The position numbers and the translations under genes are program-made. Shown piece by piece: positions 16,942 to 25,992 of a stretch of 64,000 nucleotides of DNA (position 1 is the stretch's first letter; the number at the start of each line of letters is the position of its first letter). Source of the stretch: Microbacterium stercoris. GTDB lineage: Bacteria > Actinomycetota > Actinomycetes > Actinomycetales > Microbacteriaceae. The stretch covers positions 132,867 through 196,866 of the forward strand of contig NZ_JAGFOA010000008.1 in NCBI RefSeq assembly GCF_017592545.1, read 5' to 3'. Below the pieces are notes generated by a model. The model was given only the letters and a program-made list of their open reading frames with translations. It did no database searches and was not told the origin of the DNA.

Positions 16942-19262
16942 CAGGCCTCGACAGGCTCCGAGACGGTGGCGCCGAAGGCGGCCGGCAGCGTGCCGGTCGA
17001 CAGGGCGCGCAGCTCGGCGACGGGCACCTGGAACAGGTCCTGCACCTCGAGGGTGGGCTCGACGTCGGTGACGCCGATGCGCAGCACGGGGTAACCGCGG
17101 CCCTCGCACAGGCCGCGGAACTTCACGTCCTCCTCGCGCGGCACCGTCACGATGACGCGTCCGGTCGACTCCGAGAACAGGGCCGTGGCGGCGTCCACGC
17201 CGTCGCGCTCCATGATCTCGGTGAGCCACACGCGGGCGCCGACGCCGAAGCGCAGCACCGCGTCGGTGAGCGCCTGGGCGAGGCCGCCCTCCGACAGGTC
17301 GTGCGCGCTCGAGACGAGCATCTCGTCCTTCGCCGCGCCGATGATGCCGGCCAGCGTGCGCTCGCCCGCGAGGTCGACCTTCGGCGGGCGACCGCCGAGG
17401 TGGTCGTGGATGGTGCCGGCCCAGGCCGAGCCGTCGAGCTCGAGGGCGGTCGTGCCCAGCAGATAGATGTTCTCGCCGGCGTCCTGCCATCCCGAGGGGA
17501 TGCGGCGCGCGACGTCGTCGATGATGCCGAGCACACCCACGACCGGAGTCGGGTGGATCGGCACGTCGCCGGTCTGGTTGTAGAACGACACGTTGCCGCC
17601 GGTGACCGGCACACCCAGCTCGAGGCAGGCGTCCGACAGGCCGTCGACGGCCTGCGAGAACTGCCACATGACCTCGGGGTTCTCGGGCGATCCGAAGTTG
17701 AGGCAGTCGGTGACGGCGGTGGGCTGGGCACCCGTGACAGCGACGTTGCGGTACGCCTCGGCGAGCGCGAGCTGCGCACCCGCGTACGGGTCGAGCTGGC
17801 AGTAGCGGCCGTTCGCGTCGGTGGCGATCGAGACGCCGAGACCCGACTCCTCGTCGACGCGGATCATGCCGGCGTCGTCGGGGAAGGCGAGGGCCGTGTT
17901 GCCCAGCACGTAGTAGTCGTACTGATTGGTGATCCAGCTGGCATCGGCGAGGTTCGGCGACGCGACCAGCTTCTTCACCTGATCCAGGATCTCCGCACCC
18001 TCGGTCGGACGCGCGAGAGACGCGGCCGAGTCGGCCTGCAGCGCGTCGATCCAGGAGGGGTAGGCGACCGGGCGCTCGTAGACCGGGCCGTCGACCGCGA
18101 CCGTGGAGGGGTCGACATCGACGATGACCTCGCCGTTCCAGGTGATGACGAGGCGGCCGTCGCCGGTCACCTCGCCGAGCACCGAGGTCTCGACATCCCA
18201 CTTCTTGACGACCTCGAGGAACGCGTCGAGCTTCTCGGGCGCGACGATCGCCATCATGCGCTCCTGCGACTCACTCATGAGGATCTCCTCGGCGGTCAGC
18301 GAGGGGTCGCGCAGCAGCACGTTCGTCAGCTCGACGTTCATGCCCGATCCGCCGTTCGCGGCGAGCTCGCTCGTGGCGCACGAGATGCCGGCGGCACCGA
18401 GGTCCTGGATGGCCTCGACGAGGTCGCCCTTGTAGAGCTCGAGGCAGCACTCGATGAGCACCTTCTCGGCGAACGGGTCGCCCACCTGCACGGCGGGCCG
18501 CTTGGTGGGGCCGCCGTCGGCGAACGTGTCGGAGGCCAGGATCGAGGCGCCGCCGATGCCGTCGCCGCCGGTGCGGGCGCCGAACAGCACGACCTTGTTG
18601 CCCGCGCCGGTGGCGTTGGCGAGGCGGATGTCCTCGTGGCGCATCACTCCGACCGCGAGGGCGTTGACGAGGGGGTTGGCCTGGTAGACGCCGTCGAAGA
18701 CGGTCTCGCCGCCGATGTTCGGAAGGCCCAGGCAGTTGCCGTACGAGGAGATGCCCGACACAACACCGTGGACCACGCGCGCGGTGTCGGGGTGGTCGAT
18801 GGCGCCGAAGCGCAGCTGGTCCATCACGGCGACCGGACGGGCGCCCATCGAGATGATGTCGCGCACGATGCCGCCGACACCGGTCGCGGCGCCCTGGAAC
18901 GGCTCGATGTAGGAGGGGTGGTTGTGCGACTCGACCTTGAAGGTCACCGCCCACCCCTCGCCCACGTCGACGACGCCGGCGTTCTGGCCCATGCCGACCA
19001 TCAGGCGCTTCTTCATCTCCTCGGAGACCTTGTCTCCGAAACGACGCAGGTAGATCTTGCTCGACTTGTAGGAGCAGTGCTCCGACCACATGACCGAGTA
19101 CATCGCCAGCTCGCCCGAGGTGGGGCGGCGGCCGAGGATCTCGCGGATCTTCGCGTACTCGTCGGGCTTCAGACCGAGCGCGTCGAACGGCTGCTCGCGC
19201 TCAGGCGTGGCGGCGGCGTTCTCGACGGTGTCGGCGACGTGTGCGGTGGGGACGTTGGTCAC
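16941..19262 (-). CDS. purL: Phosphoribosylformylglycinamidine synthase subunit PurL
   Basis: A 773-aa protein that makes FGAM from FGAR, ATP and ammonia delivered by PurQ, step 4 of de novo purine synthesis. Seen: [20 protein letters not shown] (N-terminal, about residue 43), SCYKSSK-like [29 protein letters not shown] (about residue 110, the AIRS/PurM-fold ATP-binding signature), a second half with [16 protein letters not shown], and [17 protein letters not shown]. Length fits the small-form PurL (about 740-770) that needs separate PurS and PurQ, neither of which is in this window. GTG start at 19262, with GAGGAG eight bases upstream. Confidence 0.97.
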   Translation of the reverse strand: MTNVPTAHVADTVENAAATPEREQPFDALGLKPDEYAKIREILGRRPTSGELAMYSVMWSEHCSYKSSKIYLRRFGDKVSEEMKKRLMVGMGQNAGVVDVGEGWAVTFKVESHNHPSYIEPFQGAATGVGGIVRDIISMGARPVAVMDQLRFGAIDHPDTARVVHGVVSGISSYGNCLGLPNIGGETVFDGVYQANPLVNALAVGVMRHEDIRLANATGAGNKVVLFGARTGGDGIGGASILASDTFADGGPTKRPAVQVGDPFAEKVLIECCLELYKGDLVEAIQDLGAAGISCATSELAANGGSGMNVELTNVLLRDPSLTAEEILMSESQERMMAIVAPEKLDAFLEVVKKWDVETSVLGEVTGDGRLVITWNGEVIVDVDPSTVAVDGPVYERPVAYPSWIDALQADSAASLARPTEGAEILDQVKKLVASPNLADASWITNQYDYYVLGNTALAFPDDAGMIRVDEESGLGVSIATDANGRYCQLDPYAGAQLALAEAYRNVAVTGAQPTAVTDCLNFGSPENPEVMWQFSQAVDGLSDACLELGVPVTGGNVSFYNQTGDVPIHPTPVVGVLGIIDDVARRIPSGWQDAGENIYLLGTTALELDGSAWAGTIHDHLGGRPPKVDLAGERTLAGIIGAAKDEMLVSSAHDLSEGGLAQALTDAVLRFGVGARVWLTEIMERDGVDAATALFSESTGRVIVTVPREEDVKFRGLCEGRGYPVLRIGVTDVEPTLEVQDLFQVPVAELRALSTGTLPAAFGATVSEPVEA

Positions 19263-19363
19263 GCGGGGAGCTCCTCGGCGGGCGGCGGGCCGGACCTCCC
19301 CAGTCTACGGGCGCGAAGCGGGTACGATCCGCCGCCCGGGACGGGCCCGCCTACGCTGGTCAC

Positions 19364-21007
19364 ATGGTGCGCCGCGACCTCGATCTCATCCGCAATGTCG
19401 ACGAGTCGCTGCGCGGCGACGCGTACGACCTGCTCACCTACGCGAGCCGGGTGCTCGAGATGCTGACGCGGCCGCTCGATCCGAACGGCAACCCGGTGCA
19501 GGGCATGCCCGAGGTGTCGGAGATGGTCGACCGCACCCTCGGCGACGCCGTGCGCCAGAGCGACGCGCTGCTGCTCGCGATGGCCCCGCTGCTCGAGACC
19601 CAGGGCGCGTCGGACACCGCACTCGCGGCGCGCATCCGCGAAGAGGCCCGCGGACGCTGGAAGACGCTGCCCGCGTGGCTCGACGAGCTCGAGCCCTCGA
19701 CGCCGCTCGAGATCACCGGCGTCACCGCCATCGAGCACGTGCTCGGCGCCGCCTCGACCATCGTGATCGGCGCGACGCTGCCCGACGGCACTCCCGCCAC
19801 CGCCACCGTCTTCATCGATCGCGACGGCGGCCACACCATCGAGGACGCCTTCGTGGCCCCCGAGGAATTCCGCGCCGCGCTCGCCGCGGGCACCAAGGGC
19901 GCCGACTTCGACCGATTCCAGATCGTCGACATCGACCCCGCCGACGCGCGTGAGCGCGTGTTCGCGGCGCTGGCCGCCGACCTCGCTCTCGAGCCGCCCC
20001 TGGTCACCGAGACCTGGCCCGGCCACCGCTCGCTGCTCGCCTGGATCCTGCGGTCTCTTCCCGAGGGCGGATCCCTCGCCGCGCGTCCCGCGGAGGACGC
20101 CGCGCTCGACGAGCAGCTCGTCGCCGCCGCGGAGGCCGCCGCCCCCGGCACCGCCGAGGTCGCGCGCCTGCTCGTCTCGCTCAACCGGGAGCGCAGCGGA
20201 TCCGGCGATCCTCGCCTTTGGAGCGACACGTTCGTCACCGATCTGCTGCTCGACCACCTGCCCTTCGAGGACGTCGATGCCGAGGAGGTGCTTGCCGCGC
20301 TTCCCGCGCTCGTCGAGGCGGGGCACGCGCTCGCAGAGATCGCGCCCCGCGTCACCGCGGACACGCTCGAGGCCATCGAGGAGCTCGGCGGGGAGTTCCT
20401 CGACCTGTCGGCGATGGAGGCCGACGGCGATCTGCCCGACGACGATCCCGCCGCGCACGAACTGGCCGTGCTGTCGCTGCGCGTCGGCGGCCGCCGCCAC
20501 CTCGATGCGCTGCAGGCGGCGCCGATCACGCGCGTGGTGCCCGACCTCCGCCACCTCGACGAGCGCGCCGCGGCGGGGCTCGCCCGGGTGCAGGCGCTGG
20601 TCGAGACCGCCGGCGCCGTGTTCGAGGACGACCCGGAGATCCGGATCGCCGCGGCGGGGGTCGCAGACCTGCTCGCCGAGACCGACCCGAGGCTGTTCGC
20701 GAAGGGCAAGCCCGAGCTCGCCGCCGCCGCGATCGCCTGGATCGCCGGCGTCGCCAACGACGCGTTCGCGCCGGTCGGCCCGGTGGATCCGTCCCGTCTG
20801 ATGGCGGCGCTCGGCCTGCGCGGTCAGACGCCCGCGGCCCGCGCGGCGCAGTACCTCGCGGCCCTCGGCCAAGACGCCCCCGAGACCTGGGCGGCCGTGC
20901 CGTCGCTCGGCGACCCCTCGCTGCTCACCGCCCGCACCCGTCGCGCGCTCATCGCGCGCCGTGACGAGGCCCGCGCCGCCCTCGGCGCGGAGCCCGCGGA
21001 GGCGTAG
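19364..21007 (+). CDS. Uncharacterised 547-aa soluble protein
   Basis: Divergent from purL. ATG at 19364 opens MVRRDLDLIRNVDESLRGD. Ala/Glu/Asp-rich, acidic, no signal peptide and no transmembrane segment. An N-terminal helical part (to about residue 120) is followed by a mixed alpha/beta stretch (ITGVTAIEHVLGAASTIVIG, VFIDRDGGHTIEDAFV, FDRFQIVDIDPADARERVF) and a long helical C-terminal half with repeated LxxLxxAGxxL-type helices, suggesting a HEAT-like solenoid. I recognise no catalytic motif. It may be a lineage-specific protein. The next gene converges after a 549-bp repeat region. Confidence 0.6.
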   Translation: MVRRDLDLIRNVDESLRGDAYDLLTYASRVLEMLTRPLDPNGNPVQGMPEVSEMVDRTLGDAVRQSDALLLAMAPLLETQGASDTALAARIREEARGRWKTLPAWLDELEPSTPLEITGVTAIEHVLGAASTIVIGATLPDGTPATATVFIDRDGGHTIEDAFVAPEEFRAALAAGTKGADFDRFQIVDIDPADARERVFAALAADLALEPPLVTETWPGHRSLLAWILRSLPEGGSLAARPAEDAALDEQLVAAAEAAAPGTAEVARLLVSLNRERSGSGDPRLWSDTFVTDLLLDHLPFEDVDAEEVLAALPALVEAGHALAEIAPRVTADTLEAIEELGGEFLDLSAMEADGDLPDDDPAAHELAVLSLRVGGRRHLDALQAAPITRVVPDLRHLDERAAAGLARVQALVETAGAVFEDDPEIRIAAAGVADLLAETDPRLFAKGKPELAAAAIAWIAGVANDAFAPVGPVDPSRLMAALGLRGQTPAARAAQYLAALGQDAPETWAAVPSLGDPSLLTARTRRALIARRDEARAALGAEPAEA

Positions 21008-21046
21008 GCGCAGGGCGCTCGGGCCTCTCGCGGGGTGGTGCCGACT

Positions 21047-21544
21047 CCGTTCGTTGAGCGAGCGCAGCGAGTCGAAACGGGGCGACCCGGCGCGGCGTGG
21101 GGCGCGGGGGTGGTGCCGACTCCGTTCGTTGAGCGAGCGCAGCGAGTCGAAACGGGGTGACCTGGCGCGGGCGGTGGGGCCGGTTCCGTTCGTTGAGCGA
21201 GCACGGCGAGTCGAAACGGGGTGACCTGGCTCGGGGGTTTGGGCGTTTCGACTCGCTCGTTCCTCGCTCGCTCAACGAGCGGGGGTGCGGGGCGCGGGGT
21301 GGTGCCGGTCTCGTTCGTTGAGCGAGCGCAGCGAGTCGAAACGGGGTGGCCCGGCGCGGGTGGTGGTGCCGACTCCGTTCGTTGAGCGAGCGCAGCGAGT
21401 CGAAACGGGGCGACCTGGCTCGGCGTGGGGCGCGGGGGTGGTGCCGACTCCGTTCGTTGAGCGAGCGCAGCGAGTCGAAACGGGGTGACCTGGCGCGGGG
21501 GTTTGGGCGTTTCGACTCGCTCGTTCCTCGCTCGCTCAACGAGC
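21047..21544. repeat. Block of six direct and two inverted copies of a 36-bp repeat
   Basis: Forward copies of CCGTTCGTTGAGCGAGCG (opening of the 36-mer that ends in GTCGAAACGGGG) start at 21047, 21122, 21186, 21311 (first base differs), 21375 and 21450. Reverse copies of CGTTTCGACTCGCTCG type occupy 21244-21280 and 21508-21544. Copies are 64 or 75 bases apart. Forward and reverse copies flank a short GC spacer twice (21186-21280 and 21450-21544), so each pair can fold into a long hairpin. This fills the whole space between the convergent genes ending at 21007 and 21557, so nothing else is coded here. Confidence 0.93.
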
Positions 21545-21556
21545 GGGCGGCGGGGG

Positions 21557-23749
21557 TCAGCGGAGGAGGCGCAGCTCGCGGATGACCGGTGCGCCCTGCA
21601 TCGGGGCGAGACGCACCGTGGGGGAGGCGACGGGGGAGAGGTCGATCGTGGCGTGCTCCTCACCCGCGGCGATCAGCACCGCACGGGGCTCGCCGCCGCC
21701 CCAGGTGACCGCGATGACGACGGTCTCCGACGACGGGCGCACGCGGATGCGCAGCCCTCGCCCGGCGCCGTCTGGATCCCTCAGGGTCGCCGTGAGCGGG
21801 GCGCGCAGCTCGCGTCCGTGGTCGTCGCCGTCGTTCCACACCGGGCAGCCGTCGGCCGACAGCGCGTGGTCCGACTCCGGCTGCTGCTCGCCGAGGGCGA
21901 TGCGGTCGATCGTGGCGCCGTCCAGGGCCAGCCGGGAGTCCTGCGCGCGCAGGGCCTCGCGGCGCCCGGGCTCCTCGATCGGCCAGTACAGCGTGTAGCG
22001 GCTGTCGTGCAGCCCGGCGAACGGCTCGAGGTCGATGACGCCGGCCGGATCCGTCGACGGCACCCGCCACGAGGCGGGGCCCGTGCGCACGACCTCCTCG
22101 GCACCGGCGGTCACCAGCGGCAGGTCGCCGAACGGGCGGAGCGGGCCCGCGGCCACGTGGCCCATCCGGCTGTCGTCGGCGCGCAGGCCCGCGAGGTCGC
22201 CCGAGTCATCCCGGGCGGCGAGGACGAACGGGCCGGCGAGGTAGGCCTGCCAGGCGGATCCGTCGGGCATCCGCTCGGCGCGCACCGTCAGCGGCACGCG
22301 GAACGAGACCACATCGCCGTCCCGCCACTCGCGTTCGATCGTCACGGCACCGGGCGTCGTCACCGCATCGGCCGGGGCGCCGCCCACGCGCAGGTCGTCG
22401 AGGCGCCCGGCCCATCCGGGAACCCGCACGCGCAGCGGGAAGCGCGTCGGCGCATCCGCGTGCACGGTGATCCGGATCTCGTCGGAGGCCGGCAGGTCGG
22501 CCTCCACGCGCAGCCGCGCGCCGAAGCCCGCCGCGTCGAGGGTGGCGGGCACAAACAGGTTCACGCAGAGGGCGTCGCCCTCGGTGCCGAACACCCACTC
22601 GCCCATACGCGCCTGCATCTCCATGCCCGTGCCGACGCAGCACCAGAAGCACTCGCCCGCGGTGGAGTACACGCGGTAGTGCCGCGGCCGCATCGACGTG
22701 AAGTAGACGTAGCCGCCGCCCGGGTGCTGGGCCGAGAGCACGTGGTTGAACAGCGCGCGCTCGGCGTAGTCGAGCATCTCGGGGCGCATCCGGGTCTCCG
22801 CGAGCAGTCGCGTGAGCTTGAGCATGTTGTAGGTGTTGCAGGTCTCGGGGCCCTCGCGGTCCTCGATCATCGGAGTGAAGTCGGCGGGGTCGTGGAAGTG
22901 CTCGCGCACGCTGTTGCCGCCGATCGCGACGGTGCGGTGCTCGACGACGGTGCGCCAGAACGCATCGGCGGCGTCGAGCTGCTCGCCGCCCACGGCGGCG
23001 TAGCCCACGGCCTTGGGGATCTGCGTGTTCGCGTGGCGGCCGGTGAGCGCGTCGCGCCCCTCGAGCAGCGGATCCAGGATCGCGCGGTGCGAGAAGCGCC
23101 GCGCCATCGCCGCGTAGGCGTCGTCTCCGGTGAGGCTCGCCAGCAGCGCGAACGCCTCGTTCATGCCACCGAACTCGGTGTCGAGCATGGCCTCGAAGGC
23201 CTCGTCGTTGATGTCGGCCGCGATGCCGAGCCACCAGTCGGCCAGTCGCGTCGCCACGCCCAGTGCGCGGGGATCACCCGCCACGACGTGCGCGTCGATC
23301 AGCCCCTGGAACGTCTTGTGCAGGTTGTACCAGGGCACCCAGTGCGTGTGCGATCCGAACTCGCGGGCGGCCGCGATGCCGCCATCGCGGAGGTCTTCGA
23401 ACAGCGCCGCGCCTCCGGGCACGCCGCCGATCCACCCCGTGCCGAGCGCGCTCTGTGCCCGCTCGAGCTCGCCCACCGCGTAGCCGAGGCGCTCGAGCGT
23501 GCGCGGGTCGCCGGTCGCGGCGTGCAGGTGCGCCAGGGCCGAGAGCCAGTGTCCGAGCGTGTGGCCGTCGAGGCCGGAGTCCTCCCAGTTGCCGTACGAC
23601 GGGGCCTTCGGTTCGAGCCCGGCCTCCCGCAGGAACGGCGCGAGCAGGCGGTCGGCGTCGTGGCTCAGCACGGTGTCGAGATCGGCCTGCAGGGCGACGG
23701 CGAACGGACCGCCCGTCAGGCGCACCGCGTCGGCGGGGAAGGACTTCAT
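21557..23749 (-). CDS. Glycoside hydrolase family 127 (beta-L-arabinofuranosidase type)
   Basis: A 730-aa cytoplasmic enzyme (no signal peptide). Start: ATG 23749, with CGGGAGCC upstream. Hallmarks: early FAVALQADLDTVLSHDADRLL, GNWEDSGLDGHTLGHWLSAL (about residue 54), GPETCNTYNMLKL (about 300), AGECFWCCVGTGMEMQ (about 362) and VPGWAGRLDDLRVGG in the C-terminal beta domain. In HypBA1, the reference enzyme, Glu and Cys in motifs of this kind bind Zn2+ and one Cys is the nucleophile; the same ETC and CxxCC residues are present. Release of L-arabinofuranose from beta-linked arabinosides is predicted. Divergent from two LacI regulators and an LplABC-type importer. Confidence 0.9.
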   Translation of the reverse strand: MKSFPADAVRLTGGPFAVALQADLDTVLSHDADRLLAPFLREAGLEPKAPSYGNWEDSGLDGHTLGHWLSALAHLHAATGDPRTLERLGYAVGELERAQSALGTGWIGGVPGGAALFEDLRDGGIAAAREFGSHTHWVPWYNLHKTFQGLIDAHVVAGDPRALGVATRLADWWLGIAADINDEAFEAMLDTEFGGMNEAFALLASLTGDDAYAAMARRFSHRAILDPLLEGRDALTGRHANTQIPKAVGYAAVGGEQLDAADAFWRTVVEHRTVAIGGNSVREHFHDPADFTPMIEDREGPETCNTYNMLKLTRLLAETRMRPEMLDYAERALFNHVLSAQHPGGGYVYFTSMRPRHYRVYSTAGECFWCCVGTGMEMQARMGEWVFGTEGDALCVNLFVPATLDAAGFGARLRVEADLPASDEIRITVHADAPTRFPLRVRVPGWAGRLDDLRVGGAPADAVTTPGAVTIEREWRDGDVVSFRVPLTVRAERMPDGSAWQAYLAGPFVLAARDDSGDLAGLRADDSRMGHVAAGPLRPFGDLPLVTAGAEEVVRTGPASWRVPSTDPAGVIDLEPFAGLHDSRYTLYWPIEEPGRREALRAQDSRLALDGATIDRIALGEQQPESDHALSADGCPVWNDGDDHGRELRAPLTATLRDPDGAGRGLRIRVRPSSETVVIAVTWGGGEPRAVLIAAGEEHATIDLSPVASPTVRLAPMQGAPVIRELRLLR

Positions 23750-23799
23750 CGTGGCTCCCGGAAAGGCATGAACGGCGCCGAGGCCGGAGAGCTTCAGCG

Positions 23800-23812
23800 T
23801 TGTCAAAGTCAA
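23800..23812. promoter_or_regulatory. Candidate LacI operator between GH127 and the LacI genes
   Basis: TTGTCAAAGTCAA has matching TTG/CAA ends and mostly symmetric centre (one mismatched pair at each side). It lies in the 120-bp gap between divergent GH127 and LacI genes, at 51 bp from the GH127 start, and on the GH127 strand contains TTGACT and TTGACA hexamers that could be a -35. Weak by itself; a second, better candidate lies at 25907-25917. Confidence 0.3.
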
Positions 23813-23869
23813 GATACATCGCGGTGAGGCCGCCGGGGGCGCAAACCTCCCCGGCAGTACTCTGATCGG

Positions 23870-24862
23870 ATGGCGGTGACGATGGCGGATGTGGCGCGCG
23901 AAGCCGGCGTGTCGCTCAAGACCGTCTCCCGCGTCGTCAACCGCGAACCGCACACGAGGCCCGAGGTGGTCGAGCGCGTGACACGCGCGATCGCGGAGCT
24001 CGGCTGGGTCGCCCACGGCGGCGCACGGGCCATGCGCACCGGCCGCACCGGCCGCATCGCGATCGCGGTGTCCTCGCTCGCCAACCCGACCACGACCATG
24101 CTGGTCGAGGCGCTCGTGGCCGAGGCGGGCCGTCGTGGTCTCACCGTCGGCCTCGAGCCCACGCACGACGACCCCGAGCGCGCCGAGCGCGTGCTGGCGG
24201 CGTGCGGGCGTCTCTACGACGGCGTGCTCGTGCTGGGCGGCGCGGCCGCCGGGGTGTCTCTCGCGGGCGTCGGCGGCACGGTCGTCACCGTGCAGGGCGC
24301 GCGGCGCGGGCCGGATCACCTCGGATCCGACCTCGACGCGGCCGCTGGCGTGCTCGTGCGCCACGTCGCCACCATGCGCCGTCGCCGGGTTGTGCTGCTC
24401 GGCGTCGAGCGCGCGAGCGACGCCGAGGCGGACGCCACCGCCGTCACGCTCGTCGACGCCGTGGCCCGTGCGCTCGCGGAGCCGCCCGTCGCCGTGCTCA
24501 CGGTGGCGGAGGGCACGCGCGAGGCCGGCGCGGCGGCGGCCGAGACGCTGCTCGGCGACCATCCCGACGCCGACGCGGTGCTGTGCGAGACCGACGAGAT
24601 CGCCCTCGGGCTCTTGTCTGCCCTCGCGCGGCGCGGGGTGCCGCTGCCGGGTCGCATCGCGATCACGGGCTTCGGTGCGACCGAGGACGGGCGGTACACC
24701 ACCCCGAGCCTGACCACCGTGGATCCGGGCTATCCGCTGCTCGCTCGCGAGGCCTTCGACGTGCTCGATGCCCGCCTGGCAGGGCGCCCGGCCGAAGCGC
24801 GCCGCCCGACTCCCATCGAGCTGATCCGGCGCGAGTCCACCCTGGGAACGGTGCTCGGATGA
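23870..24862 (+). CDS. LacI-family transcriptional regulator (first of a pair)
   Basis: A 330-aa regulator. LacI HTH with hinge: MADVAREAGVSLKTVSRVVN (residues 5-24) and a C-terminal periplasmic-binding-protein-like domain (GRIAIAVSSLANPTTTML). The domain is diverged; DGVLVLGG and TGFGATEDGRYTTPSLTTV are recognisable in the effector region. It is divergent from GH127 and overlaps the second LacI gene by ATGA, so the two regulators are co-translated. It probably senses an arabinoside or other pentose ligand and represses GH127 or the importer operon. ATG 23870 is chosen as the only start that keeps the complete HTH. Confidence 0.88.
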   Translation: MAVTMADVAREAGVSLKTVSRVVNREPHTRPEVVERVTRAIAELGWVAHGGARAMRTGRTGRIAIAVSSLANPTTTMLVEALVAEAGRRGLTVGLEPTHDDPERAERVLAACGRLYDGVLVLGGAAAGVSLAGVGGTVVTVQGARRGPDHLGSDLDAAAGVLVRHVATMRRRRVVLLGVERASDAEADATAVTLVDAVARALAEPPVAVLTVAEGTREAGAAAAETLLGDHPDADAVLCETDEIALGLLSALARRGVPLPGRIAITGFGATEDGRYTTPSLTTVDPGYPLLAREAFDVLDARLAGRPAEARRPTPIELIRRESTLGTVLG

Positions 24863-25848
24863 CGCGCCCCACGCTCGACGACGTCGCCCGCGAGGCGGGC
24901 TGCTCGGCGAAGACCGTGTCCAACGTCGTGCTCGGCCGACCGGGCGCATCGGCCGCGACGCGCGCCCGCGTCGAGCAGGCGATCGCGCGCCTCGGCTACG
25001 TCGCCGACCCCTCCGGCCGTCAGCTCGCCTCCGGGCGCACGGGCCGCATCGCGGTGGTCGTGCCGGATCTGCACCAGCCGTACTTCGCCGAGACCGCCGA
25101 ACGGCTCATCCTCGAGATCGAGCGGGCGGGGATGAGCTCGACGCTCGTCATCGCGGGCGACCAGGAGAGCGAGCTGCGGGCGGTGGCATCGGCGCAGGAT
25201 GTCGACGGGGTCATCGTCTGCCCCCACTGGCTGCGCGACGACCTGTTCGACCGATCCCCGCCGAGCCGCCCGACCGTGCAGCTCGGATCGGGCCCGACGC
25301 GGGTGTTCGACAGGGTGGTGATGGGCGAGTACGAGGGCTTCCGCCGGCTCACGTCGCACCTGCTCGGGCAGGGGCGCCGCCGGATCGCCCTGATCTGGAC
25401 GGGTGCCGAGGGGGTCGCCCCCGAGGGTGCGCGCTACGAGGGCTACCGCGACGCCCTCGAGGAGGCGGGCGTCGCGCTCGATCCGGGTCTGATCGCCTTC
25501 GGCTCCGACTGGGATCGCCGCGCCTCCGGGTTCGAGGCGATGATCGCGCTGCTGGCCTCGGGACGGCGCTTCGATGCGGTGCTGTGTGTCAATGACGCGA
25601 TGGCCATCGGCGCGATGCGCGCACTGCGCATGCGGGGCGTGCGTGTTCCCGGCGATGTCGCCGTCACGGGCTTCGACGACACCGTCGAGGGCGCGCATCT
25701 TGTGCCCTCGCTGACCTCGGTCAGCCCGCGCACGGGCGAGATGGCGGCCACCGCGGTGCGGCTGCTGCGCGAGCGCGTCGAGGGCGAGAGCGGCCCGCCG
25801 CGCGAGGTGCTGGTCGGCGTCGACCTCATCGTGCGCGACTCCGGCTGA
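24859..25848 (+). CDS. LacI-family transcriptional regulator (second of a pair)
   Basis: A 329-aa LacI protein with an intact HTH: PTLDDVAREAGCSAKTVSNV (about residues 4-23), then hinge and effector domain (TGRIAVVVPDLHQPYFAETA near 50, VTGFDDTVEGAHLVPSLTSV near 270). Being the more canonical of the pair, it is the likelier main repressor of the ABC operon that starts 145 bp downstream. ATG 24859 overlaps the previous stop (ATGA). No trace of gene fusion between the two; they are only about one-third identical by eye and so are old paralogues or independent recruits. Confidence 0.9.
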   Translation: MTRPTLDDVAREAGCSAKTVSNVVLGRPGASAATRARVEQAIARLGYVADPSGRQLASGRTGRIAVVVPDLHQPYFAETAERLILEIERAGMSSTLVIAGDQESELRAVASAQDVDGVIVCPHWLRDDLFDRSPPSRPTVQLGSGPTRVFDRVVMGEYEGFRRLTSHLLGQGRRRIALIWTGAEGVAPEGARYEGYRDALEEAGVALDPGLIAFGSDWDRRASGFEAMIALLASGRRFDAVLCVNDAMAIGAMRALRMRGVRVPGDVAVTGFDDTVEGAHLVPSLTSVSPRTGEMAATAVRLLRERVEGESGPPREVLVGVDLIVRDSG

Positions 25849-25906
25849 CCCGAGCCGGTTCCCGGGCAGGTGCCCATGCGTGCTCGCATGCCAATTTCTG
25901 TCTTGT

Positions 25907-25938
25907 CGTTGCCAACGCTGAATCAACCTCCCTATGCT
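25907..25938 (+). promoter_or_regulatory. Promoter with LacI-type operator for the sugar importer operon
   Basis: CGTTG-C-CAACG (25907-25917) is a perfect 11-bp inverted repeat. TTGCCA (25909-25914), 18 bases, TATGCT (25933-25938) is a good -35/-10. The repeat covers the -35, so binding would block initiation. The Shine-Dalgarno GAGGAGG follows at 25981-25987, giving a leader of about 50 nt. Assignment to the adjacent LacI proteins is by position. Confidence 0.6.
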
Positions 25939-25992
25939 GACCCGCGGGACGACCGGGGCTGGTCGGCTCTGCACCAGATCGAGGAGGATTCA

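Noticed and set aside
17301..19466. Long open frame on the + strand across purL
   Set aside because: Antisense shadow of purL with no recognisable domain; purL is unambiguous.
21047..21544. Peptide-coding repeat (SLSERSESKRG-like frame)
   Set aside because: The frame is broken by the reverse copies and by unequal spacing, and no start or Shine-Dalgarno precedes it.
23750..25992. Fusion or duplication error of the two LacI genes
   Set aside because: Both have complete HTH and effector domains and differ throughout; the overlap is a normal ATGA junction.
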